Source: Desulfolutivibrio sulfodismutans DSM 3696 (GTDB taxonomy: Bacteria; Desulfobacterota; Desulfovibrionia; Desulfovibrionales; Desulfovibrionaceae). Taken from it: DNA of 64,000 nucleotides. Numbering within the stretch: position 1 is the stretch's first letter; every line of letters begins with the position of its first letter. Made by a program: the position numbers and the translations under genes. Under the pieces are notes generated by a model. The model saw nothing but the letters and a program-made list of their open reading frames with translations. It ran no database searches and was not told the origin of the DNA. Shown piece after piece: positions 54,633-64,000 of this stretch. The stretch is taken from NCBI RefSeq assembly GCF_013376455.1, contig NZ_CP045504.1, positions 3,989,001 to 4,053,000 of the forward strand, read 5' to 3'.

Positions 54633-54872
54633 CTAGCTCCCGGCTTTTTTCAGCAGGGCCTTGACCGTGTCCGAGGGCTTGGCCCCGCGATCGGTCCAGT
54701 GCTTGACCTTTTCCAAATCCACCTTGATTTCGGCCGGGTCAACCATGGGATTGTAGTAGCCCAGGTATTCCAGGGCGCGGCCGTCGCGGCGGGTGGCGCT
54801 GTCCAGGGCGACGATGCGGTAGAAGGGACGTTTTTTGGACCCCATGCGGGTCAGACGGATTTTCATGGCCAT
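54633..54872 (-). CDS. rpsP: 30S ribosomal protein S16
   Basis: A 79-residue S16: [60 protein letters not shown]. Starts at ATG 54872 (54866 also possible, two residues shorter). Second gene of the ffh operon. Confidence 0.96.
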   Translation of the reverse strand: MAMKIRLTRMGSKKRPFYRIVALDSATRRDGRALEYLGYYNPMVDPAEIKVDLEKVKHWTDRGAKPSDTVKALLKKAGS

Positions 54873-54956
54873 GATGCGATTCCCCTTTTGTAGCAATCAG
54901 GTTTGGTTGTCGTTATGGATGCGGCGGGAACCCCCGCCATTCCCGCTCGGGCGGGA

Positions 54957-56459
<1,503 letters not shown>

Positions 56460-56683
56460 GTGGCTCCCGCGTGCGGCGTTCGGCACGGCAAAATGGCACG
56501 ACGAAAAGGAAAGCCTTTCCACTTATCCATGTGGAGGCAATCCGTCAAGAGGCACGCCGCAGGGCGCACCAGAACGCCCGGCGGATGCGGCGGCGTACGC
56601 GGGTGGCGTTTCCGGGGCGTCCGGCCGCCTGCCCGCGCCGGTCGGCGCCGGTCGGACGAGGGCTCGCGCCGCCTGGGGCGGCG

Positions 56684-57871
56684 TCAGAAGGCGCTTCGGG
56701 CCTTGGCCAGTCCCTCCTCGGCCCGCAGGATGATCGCCTCGTCCACGCAAAAGGCCAGCCGGAAATAGCCCGGCAGGCCGAAGCCCCGGCCTGGGACGGC
56801 CAGCACCCGGTGCTCGGCGAGCTTGGATACAAAAGCCACCTCGTCGGGGATGGGCGAAACCGGGAAGAAATAAAACGCCCCCCGGGGCATAAAAAAATCG
56901 TAGCCGGTCCGGGACAGCACTCCGGCCATGGCGTCGCGCCGCCTGGCGTAGATCGAGGTGTCCACCTGGGCGTCCAGGGCCCCCAGCAGCACGGCCTGGC
57001 CGATGGCCGGGGCGTTGACGAAGCCCATGATCCGGTTGGCGAAGACCAGGCCGCCCACCAGCTTCTCCCTCTGCGGCATGTCCGGGGACACGGCCACGAA
57101 GCCCACCCGTTCCCCGGCCAGGGACAGGTTCTTGGAAAAGGAGCTGACCACCAGGGAATAGGGATAAACGGGCAGGATGGGAGGCACGGCGTGGCCGTCG
57201 AAGGTCAGGAAACGGTAGGGCTCGTCGGCCACCAGAAAGATGGGGCGTTCCCGGCCCTTGGACAGTTCGGTCAGGGCGGCGGCCAGGGCGGCGATGTCTT
57301 CGGCCGGATAGATCTGACCGGTGGGGTTGTTGGGGGAGTTTATGAGCACGGCCCGGGTCTTGTCCGTGACGGCGGCGGCGATGGCCGCCACGTCCAGGCC
57401 GAAATCCCCGGCCCGCGACGGCACGGGCCGAAGCACCCCGCCGGAATTGGCCACGTAAAAGCCGTATTCCACGAAATAGGGGCTGGGGCAGATGACCTCG
57501 TCGCCGGGTTCGAGCACGGCCCGGAAAAAGATGTTGAGCCCGCCCGCCGCGCCGCAGGTGACCACCAGATCATTGGGGGAGACATGCGTTTCCTGCTGGC
57601 GGCTGACGTATCCGGCCAGGGCCTCGCGCACGGCGGGATAGCCGGGATTGGGCATGTAGCCGAAGGCGAAGGGCCGGTCGGCGGCGGCCGCGATCTCGGC
57701 CAGCCGTTTGCCCACGGCGGCCGGGGGCGGCAGATCGGGGTTTCCCAGGGAGAAGTCGCACACCGCGTCCTCCCCGTACTTTTTTTTCAACTCAAGGCCC
57801 AATTCGAAAATTTTGCGAATCCAGGCCCCGCCCGCCAGATAGCCGTCCATCTCCCGAGTTAACAACCGCAC
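56684..57871 (-). CDS. Class I/II aminotransferase (GTG start)
   Basis: A 395-residue PLP enzyme of the aspartate-aminotransferase fold. Motifs: GYMPNPGYPAVREALAGYVS, NSPNNPTGQIY, DEPYRFLTFDG, the PLP lysine in SSFSKNLSLAGERVGF and the Arg site RLAFCVDEA. The best start is a GTG at 57871, 6 bases after AAAGGAG; longer ATG frames lack such a site. Likely substrates are amino-acid/2-oxo-acid pairs; the precise one is not evident. Confidence 0.88.
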   Translation of the reverse strand: MRLLTREMDGYLAGGAWIRKIFELGLELKKKYGEDAVCDFSLGNPDLPPPAAVGKRLAEIAAAADRPFAFGYMPNPGYPAVREALAGYVSRQQETHVSPNDLVVTCGAAGGLNIFFRAVLEPGDEVICPSPYFVEYGFYVANSGGVLRPVPSRAGDFGLDVAAIAAAVTDKTRAVLINSPNNPTGQIYPAEDIAALAAALTELSKGRERPIFLVADEPYRFLTFDGHAVPPILPVYPYSLVVSSFSKNLSLAGERVGFVAVSPDMPQREKLVGGLVFANRIMGFVNAPAIGQAVLLGALDAQVDTSIYARRRDAMAGVLSRTGYDFFMPRGAFYFFPVSPIPDEVAFVSKLAEHRVLAVPGRGFGLPGYFRLAFCVDEAIILRAEEGLAKARSAF

Positions 57872-57993
57872 AGCCCGCTCCTTTGTGTTGCAAAAATGCA
57901 TCCAGTTTGCGCCATTTCCGTCACATACCACCAATCCGGCCCGCGCGAAAGACCCGAAAGGAAAATCCAGAAGTCCGGGAAGATGGCCCTGGA

Positions 57994-58022
57994 TTGAAGC
58001 CAACATCTTGTTTTTATATGAT
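57994..58022 (+). promoter_or_regulatory. Probable promoter of the U32 peptidase gene
   Basis: TTGAAG (57994-57999), 17-bp spacer, TATGAT (58017-58022); four and five matches to consensus at ideal spacing, in an AT-rich stretch. Leader of about 90 nt to the start at 58121. Confidence 0.5.
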
Positions 58023-58120
58023 TTTAAAAGTTGTTTTTCCGTCTCGCCAGGGGCGGACAAATAGGCTATGGTCTTGCGCCTTCGGTGAAAGGCGCGTTCC
58101 CTCACCCCACGTCAACCCCC

Positions 58121-60109
58121 ATGGACTTCATGATTCCTCTGAGCAAACCGGAAATCCTGGCCCCGGCCGGCGACCCGTCCTCGTTTCTGGCCGCGTTGGC
58201 CGCTGGCGCCGACGCCGTCTACTGCGGACTCAAGCATTTTTCCGCGCGCATGTTGGCGCGCAACTTTTCCGTCGGCGAACTGGGCCGATTGGCCGATCTG
58301 GCCCGGCAGAAGGGGCGGCGCACCTATGTCGCCGTCAATGTCCTGGTCAAGCCCGACGAGATCGACAAGGCCGGGCGCATGGTCAAGCGCCTCGTCGACC
58401 AGGTGTCCCCCGAGGGGCTCATCCTCCAGGATCCGGGCATGGCCGCCATCGCCCGGCAGGCCGGGTATACGGGCGAGCTGCACCTGTCCACCCTGGCCAA
58501 CATGAGCCAGCCGTCGGGCATGGCCACGGCCGCCGCCCTGGGCTTTACCCGCGTGGTCGTGCCGCGCGAACTGTCCGTGGACGAGATCCGGGCCATGGCC
58601 GACGCCGCAAACCCCGGCCAGACCATTGAGGTCTTCGTGCACGGGGCGCTGTGCCACAACGTGTCGGGGCGTTGCTGGTGGAGCAGCTTTTTTGGCGGCA
58701 AAAGCGGGCTTCGCGGCCGTTGCGTGCAGCCGTGCCGCCGCATGTACGAGCACCGGGGCCAGCAGGGCCGCCTGTTCTCCTGTCTGGACTTAAGCCTGGA
58801 CGTTCTGGCCAAGACCCTGCTCAGCATCCCGAGCCTGGCGGCCTGGAAGATCGAGGGGCGCAAAAAAGGCCCACACTACGTGTTCCATACCGTGGCCGCC
58901 TATAAACTGTTGCGCGACGAGCCCGACGATCCGGCCTCCAAGAAGGCCGCCCTGGACTATCTGGAGCAGGCCTTGGGCCGCCCGGGCACCAACTACGGCT
59001 TTTTGCCCCAGCGCCCCAAAAATCCCGTGGACCACAGCGGCCGCACCGGCTCCGGGCTGGCCGCCGGGAAGCTCTCGCGCAGCGAACAGGGCGGCGGGTT
59101 CCATCTTTCGGCCCGCATCCCGCTCATGGCCGGGGATTTGCTTCGGGTGGGGTTTGAGGACGAGGCCGGGCATCAAATCATCCGCATCAGCCGCGCCGTG
59201 CCCAAGGGCGGCCGCTATTCCCTGCGCTTCGAGCCCGGGCAGCGTCCCGAATCCGGGTCGCCGGTGTTCCTCATCGACCGCCGGGCCCCGGCCTTGGCCC
59301 GCATCCTGGAGAACATGGAGGCCGAACTTGCGGTCATCCCCGAACGCGAGGCCGCGCCCGTCGAGGTGAACATCAAGCTGCCCAAGCCCTATCGACCGGC
59401 CCGGCGGGTCGCGCCTGCCGCCGTGAGCGTGTGGCGGCATCCGGACCTGTCCAAGGAAAAGGGAGTGTTCGGGGTATGGGTATCCCTGTCCCGGGCCCAC
59501 AATCTGCCGCTTGGCCGGGCCAAGTCCGTATGGTGGTGGCTGCCGCCGGTGATCTGGCCCAACGAGGAGAGCGAATTCGCCGGGCTGGTGGAGCTTTTGT
59601 TGTCGCGTGGGGCCGGACGTTTCGTCTTGAACGCCCCCTGGCAGCGCGGGCTTTTCCCCGCCGATTCCAAGGCCGTGCTGTGGGCCGGGCCGTTTTGCAA
59701 CATCGCCAACCCCATGGCCCTGGCCGCCCTCAAATCCCTGGGCTTTTCCGGGGCCGTCATTTCGCCCGAGCTGTCCGGGGCGGACGTCCTGGCCCTGCCG
59801 GGGCAAAGTCCCCTGCCGCTTGGGCTGGTGGTGGACGGGGCCTGGCCGCTGGGCATCTCCCGGACCATCTCCCCGGAGATTCGAACCTGCATGCCGCTGG
59901 CCAGTCCCAAGGGCGAGGTGTGCTGGGCCGTGCGCTACGACCAGAACTATTTCATCTATCCCAACTGGCGCGTGGACCTCTTCGATCATCGCGATGAGTT
60001 GATCCGGGCCGGGTTCGAGCTGTTCGTGTCGCTTCGTGAACCGCTGCCCCGGGAGGTGCCCGCCCGGGAGCGGCAGGGCCTGTTCAACTGGGACGCGGGG
60101 CTTTTGTAA
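58121..60109 (+). CDS. U32 family peptidase
   Basis: A 662-residue protein of the U32 family (collagenase-like; members include RlhA, TrhP, UbiU/V). N-terminal barrel with KPEILAPAGDPSSFLAALAA and GADAVYCGLKHFSARMLARN; a conserved cysteine group HNVSGRCWWSSFFGGKSGLR, GRCVQPCRR and SCLDLSLDVLAKTL, as in Fe-S or RNA-hydroxylating members; C-terminal ~300 residues extend beyond the minimal domain. True proteolysis is doubtful in this family; the cysteines resemble RlhA/TrhP. The ATG at 58121 begins the conserved part. The next gene follows after 21 bp. Confidence 0.88.
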   Translation: MDFMIPLSKPEILAPAGDPSSFLAALAAGADAVYCGLKHFSARMLARNFSVGELGRLADLARQKGRRTYVAVNVLVKPDEIDKAGRMVKRLVDQVSPEGLILQDPGMAAIARQAGYTGELHLSTLANMSQPSGMATAAALGFTRVVVPRELSVDEIRAMADAANPGQTIEVFVHGALCHNVSGRCWWSSFFGGKSGLRGRCVQPCRRMYEHRGQQGRLFSCLDLSLDVLAKTLLSIPSLAAWKIEGRKKGPHYVFHTVAAYKLLRDEPDDPASKKAALDYLEQALGRPGTNYGFLPQRPKNPVDHSGRTGSGLAAGKLSRSEQGGGFHLSARIPLMAGDLLRVGFEDEAGHQIIRISRAVPKGGRYSLRFEPGQRPESGSPVFLIDRRAPALARILENMEAELAVIPEREAAPVEVNIKLPKPYRPARRVAPAAVSVWRHPDLSKEKGVFGVWVSLSRAHNLPLGRAKSVWWWLPPVIWPNEESEFAGLVELLLSRGAGRFVLNAPWQRGLFPADSKAVLWAGPFCNIANPMALAALKSLGFSGAVISPELSGADVLALPGQSPLPLGLVVDGAWPLGISRTISPEIRTCMPLASPKGEVCWAVRYDQNYFIYPNWRVDLFDHRDELIRAGFELFVSLREPLPREVPARERQGLFNWDAGLL

Positions 60110-60130
60110 CCCCCTTTGCGGAGGTCCGGC

Positions 60131-61348
60131 GTGAACAGGGACAAAAAGCTGGTGGTGGCCATGGTCGGCCTGCCCGCCATGGGCAAGTCCACCGTGGCGC
60201 TCAAGCTCAAGGAGAACCTGGACAAGGAGGATGTGCGGGTCGCCGTGTTCAATAACGGCGATGTACGCCGCCGCATGCTGCCCGGCAACACCGCCCACGC
60301 CGGGTTCTACAACCCCGAAAACGCCGAAACCGCGTCCCTGCGCGAACACATCGCCGCCACCAACATGGCCGAGGCCCGGGCTTTTTTGAGCGCCGGGGGC
60401 CAGATCGCCATTCTGGACGCCACCAACGTCTCCCCCAAGCGGCGCGAGACCATCCGGGCCACCTTTCCGGACATGCCCATCCTTTTCATCGAATGCCGCA
60501 ACGACGATCCGGCCTTGCTCGATCTCAGCATCGACCGCAAGATTCGCGGCCAGGAATTCGCCCATCTGCCCGAGAACGAGGCCAAAAAAAGCTTTCGGGA
60601 GCGCATCGGCTACTATCGCCACATCCTGCGTTCCCTGACCCCCGAGGACGGCAACGGGGTCATCCTGGATTCCCTGAACAACCGCATTCTGCTGGAGCGG
60701 GCCGATTCGCTCTTGCCGTATTACGCCCGCATCCGGGATCTTCTGGTCTCGGACTGGATCAAGAACCTGTTTTTGGCCCGGCACGGCCAGTCTGAGGACA
60801 ATCTGGCCGGCCGCATCGGCGGCGACACGGATCTGACCGAGACCGGCCGGTCCCAGGCCTGGGCCTTGTCGCGGCATTTCATCGGCACCCCGATCCCGTA
60901 TGTCTTCACCAGCACCAAGCGCCGCACCCAGGAGATGGCCGAGCCCCTGGTCACGGCCCGGCAGTACTGCTCGGTCTTTGCCTTTACGGAATTCGACGAG
61001 ATCGACGCCGGGGAGTGCGAGGGCATGACCCCGGCCGAGATCAAGGAGCGCCGTCCGGAGGTTTACGCCGCCCGCAGCCTGGACAAGTACCGCTACACCT
61101 ATCCTGGCGGCGAAAGCTACGAGATCCTGGCCGAGCGCGTGGAGCGCGGCCTCAAGAAGGCCTTTTTTTTGAGCGGCAACGCGGAAAACATCCTCATCGT
61201 GGGACATCAGGCCGTCAACCGGGTGATCTTGTCCCATTTTCTCTTCCGACGGGCCGAGGACGTGCCCTACATCTACATCCCCCAGGACCGCTACTTCCAC
61301 ATCGTGTCCACGCATACCAAGAAGCTGTTTGAACTGAAGAAGTTCTAG
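60131..61348 (+). CDS. 6-phosphofructo-2-kinase/fructose-2,6-bisphosphatase-like bifunctional protein
   Basis: A 405-residue two-domain protein. Kinase domain (about 1-205): Walker A GLPAMGKST (13-21), VFNNGDVRRRMLPG, ILDATNVSPKRRETI. Phosphatase domain (about 212-405): LFLARHGQSEDN with Arg217-His218-Gly219, GRIGGDTDLTETG, FDEIDAGECEGMT, LDKYRYTYPGGESYEIL, and HQAVNRV with His359. Order and motif wording follow animal PFKFB closely. GTG start with GGAGG 6 bases upstream. Follows the U32 gene by 21 bp. Acts on fructose-6-P/fructose-2,6-P2 by homology; a role for that regulator in bacteria is not established. Confidence 0.85.
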   Translation: MNRDKKLVVAMVGLPAMGKSTVALKLKENLDKEDVRVAVFNNGDVRRRMLPGNTAHAGFYNPENAETASLREHIAATNMAEARAFLSAGGQIAILDATNVSPKRRETIRATFPDMPILFIECRNDDPALLDLSIDRKIRGQEFAHLPENEAKKSFRERIGYYRHILRSLTPEDGNGVILDSLNNRILLERADSLLPYYARIRDLLVSDWIKNLFLARHGQSEDNLAGRIGGDTDLTETGRSQAWALSRHFIGTPIPYVFTSTKRRTQEMAEPLVTARQYCSVFAFTEFDEIDAGECEGMTPAEIKERRPEVYAARSLDKYRYTYPGGESYEILAERVERGLKKAFFLSGNAENILIVGHQAVNRVILSHFLFRRAEDVPYIYIPQDRYFHIVSTHTKKLFELKKF

Positions 61349-61610
61349 CCGGGTATCCGCCGCATCGGCGAATGCCCATGACCCGGGCTGCGGCGGCCGC
61401 CGGGCCGCCGTCCTGTCCCTGCAACGCGGCCCGTGCCGCGCTTCCCCGACCCCTGCGGCAGGCTATGCCGCCGCGGCCTTGTGATCCGCTCTCCGGATAT
61501 GGTAGTTCGGACGCCTAGCGGCGCTGTCCCTGCCGAAGCCGTCTTGCGCCCACGCCAGGTGTCCGCCGCTTTGCGGCGGCGATCCCCAGGTCATCGCACA
61601 AGGAGCACCT

Positions 61611-63248
61611 ATGCAGACAGTCCGGGACGTGACTTTTGATTTGCTTCGCCGTCTGGGAGTGACGACCATCGTGGGCAACCCGGGTTCGACGGAAGAGGCC
61701 TTCCTTGCCGACTTCCCGAGTGATTTTCAATACATACTTGCGCTTCACGAATCGTGCGTGGTGGGCGTCGCCGAAGGGCTGTCCCAAGGCCTGCGCGCCC
61801 CCGTGGTAGTCAACGTGCACACCAACGCCGGGCTGGGCAACGCCATGGGCAACCTCATCACCGCCGCCCTGGGCAAGACGCCGCTGATCGTCACCGCCGG
61901 ACAGCAGACCCGGGCCATGCTGCTCGGCGAGCCGTTTTTGGCCAACACGGACGCCGAGGCCCTGCCCAAACCCTGGGTCAAGTGGAGCTATGAGCCGCGC
62001 CGCGCCAAAGACGTGCCTGCGGCGTTCATGCGGGCCTATGCCATGGCCGTGCAACCGCCCGCCGGGCCGGTGTTTTTGTCCCTGCCCATGGACGACTGGG
62101 ATGAGCCCATGGACGCTGTCGACGTGTTTCGCACTGTCTCCATGCGTCAGGCCCCGGACCCGGAGCGACTGGCCCTGTGCGTGGACCTGATCGGGGGCAG
62201 CCGCAACCCGGTGCTGGTCTACGGCGGCGACGTGGCCCGGTGCGGGGCCTGGGAAGAGGGCGTGGCCCTGGCGGAGAGGCTTGGGGCCCCGGTCTGGCTG
62301 GCCCCCCTGCCGGAGCGGGTTTCCTTTCCCCAGAACCATCCGCTCTACGCCGGGGTTTTGCCCCCGGCCATCGCGCCGCTTGGCGCGGCCCTGGCCGGGC
62401 ACGATCTCGTGGTGGTCATCGGCGCCCCGGTCTTTCGCTATTATCCCTTTGTCCCGGGAAAATGCCTGCCTGACGGGGCCCGGCTCCTCCACATCACCGA
62501 CGACCCGGCCGAGGCGGCCCGGGCCGTGGTCGGCGACAGCCTGCTTGGCGACGCCAAGCTGGTTCTGGCCGCCCTGGCGAGGCATGTTTCGGCCCGCCCG
62601 GCCCGCGTCTCCAACCCGTCCCGTCCGTCCCGCCTGGCCCAGGCGGCCCCGGTCGTCCCCGGCGGCCCCGCCCCGGAATCCGCCGCTGATGACGCCGCCC
62701 CCCTCCCGGCCATGACGGCGCAGCAGGTCTTCGCGGCCATGTCCGAGGCCGCCCCGGACGCATGCGTGATCGCCTTCGAGGCCCCGTCCTTCATGGCGGC
62801 CTTCAGCCAGTCGCCAATAGGGCGTATGGCCCGTCCGGACAGTTATTACATGACGGCCTCGGGGGGGCTTGGCTGGGCCATGCCCGCCGCTGTGGGCCAC
62901 GCCCTGGCCGAGAGGCGCACCGGCCGCAACCGTCCGGTCGTCGTCATCATCGGCGACGGTTCGTTCCAGTACGCGGTGCAGTCGATATGGACGGCCGTGC
63001 AGCACCGGCTCCATGTGACCTTTGTCGCGCTCAAAAACGGCTGCTACGGCATCCTGAAATCGTTCGCCGCCCAGATGGGGCTTTCAGGCGTTCCCGGCCT
63101 GGACATCCCGGGCATCGACATCGCCGCGTTGGGGAAGGGCTATGGGGCGGATGCACACCGCTGCGAAACGGCGGATCAGGTCAGGGACCGCTTCGCCGCA
63201 GCCATGACCGCCGGAGGCGTCACGGTCATCGAGGCGGTCATCGGCTAA
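61611..63248 (+). CDS. Benzoylformate decarboxylase-like ThDP enzyme
   Basis: A 545-residue thiamine-diphosphate enzyme of the benzoylformate decarboxylase type. N-terminal active-site residues sit at the positions of the Pseudomonas enzyme: Ser26 (GNPGSTEEAF), Glu47 (LALHESCVVG) and His70 (VVVNVHTNAGLGN). The ThDP/Mg motif is GDGSFQYAVQSIWTAVQ...NGCYG. The FRYH-type segment reads GAPVFRYYPFVPGK, so the second catalytic His appears to be Tyr278. A low-complexity Pro/Ala/Ser insert (about 330-365) precedes the last domain. AAGGAG site before ATG 61611. No upstream pathway genes are adjacent, so substrate is uncertain. Confidence 0.84.
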   Translation: MQTVRDVTFDLLRRLGVTTIVGNPGSTEEAFLADFPSDFQYILALHESCVVGVAEGLSQGLRAPVVVNVHTNAGLGNAMGNLITAALGKTPLIVTAGQQTRAMLLGEPFLANTDAEALPKPWVKWSYEPRRAKDVPAAFMRAYAMAVQPPAGPVFLSLPMDDWDEPMDAVDVFRTVSMRQAPDPERLALCVDLIGGSRNPVLVYGGDVARCGAWEEGVALAERLGAPVWLAPLPERVSFPQNHPLYAGVLPPAIAPLGAALAGHDLVVVIGAPVFRYYPFVPGKCLPDGARLLHITDDPAEAARAVVGDSLLGDAKLVLAALARHVSARPARVSNPSRPSRLAQAAPVVPGGPAPESAADDAAPLPAMTAQQVFAAMSEAAPDACVIAFEAPSFMAAFSQSPIGRMARPDSYYMTASGGLGWAMPAAVGHALAERRTGRNRPVVVIIGDGSFQYAVQSIWTAVQHRLHVTFVALKNGCYGILKSFAAQMGLSGVPGLDIPGIDIAALGKGYGADAHRCETADQVRDRFAAAMTAGGVTVIEAVIG

Positions 63249-63423
63249 CGGCCGCGCAAACCGGGCGTGCCCATCGTTAAAGCGTGGGCCATGGATTTTC
63301 GTTCCGGGAGGCGGCAGCGCGAGGCATGGCTGCCGCCCTACGGCGAACTGACCCCGGGCCGGGCGCGTATCCGGACAATGGCTGACGCCTCCGGACCCGC
63401 CCCTCCGGGATGCCGACCGAAGC

Positions 63424-64000
<577 letters not shown>

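Overview
The window is a high-GC chromosomal segment of a bacterium that looks like a Desulfovibrionaceae member (Desulfobacterota, a Desulfovibrio-like sulfate reducer). This is inferred from gene content and style, not from a marker search: a Gram-negative gene set with several signalling proteins, runs of GTGA/ATGA-coupled genes, a ffh-rpsP-khpA-rimM-trmD-rplS-rnhB block, and a eukaryote-like PFK-2/FBPase-2 gene. Both edges cut genes: a metE 3' end on the left and a subtilase on the right. I saw no rRNA, tRNA, CRISPR array or insertion sequence.

1-12 kb: metE end, a CBS-pair protein, a cupin plus AraC-type regulator, a two-HMA copper ATPase, a lone MlaF-like ABC ATPase coupled to a lipoprotein form of acetolactate decarboxylase, a polysaccharide deacetylase coupled to a glycosyltransferase, and a Fic gene flanked by remnants of two other genes. 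12-26 kb: a DUF2333 protein, a sigma-54 activator with a degenerate receiver, and a surface-polysaccharide region (four glycosyltransferases and a WcbI-like protein). This region is interrupted by a higBA toxin-antitoxin pair with a near-palindromic operator and by a 1242-residue CBS-PAS-kinase-receiver-HPt protein coupled to a histidine phosphatase. 26-37 kb: a P1B ATPase without an HMA domain plus a MarR regulator, a DUF389 membrane protein, a Cache/PAS chemoreceptor, and two minus-strand operons (CsgG/TPR + SH3 lipoprotein; receiver-PAS-kinase + FkbM methyltransferase).

37-42 kb is the nitrogen-control set amtB-glnK-glnD. Its glnK-glnD spacer holds two strong hairpins and a perfect 62-bp palindrome. 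42-45 kb: a DUF4160/DUF2442 pair, a 1-Cys peroxiredoxin, and an AT-rich island with an LA2681-like HEPN protein that appears to be acquired DNA. 45-51 kb: a YkgJ-type protein coupled to PBP1A, a methyltransferase, and a small cNMP-binding protein/hypothetical/YciI cluster. 51-56.5 kb is the SRP/ribosome-maturation operon, in which TrmD carries a second methyltransferase domain. 56.5-64 kb: a class I aminotransferase, a U32 peptidase followed 21 bp later by the PFKFB-like enzyme, a benzoylformate-decarboxylase-like ThDP enzyme, and the subtilase fragment.

Most striking: the 62-bp palindrome in the nitrogen operon, the PFKFB-like enzyme, the lipoprotein acetolactate decarboxylase, the TrmD fusion, the HEPN island, and three signalling proteins whose catalytic or phospho-acceptor residues are missing or rearranged.
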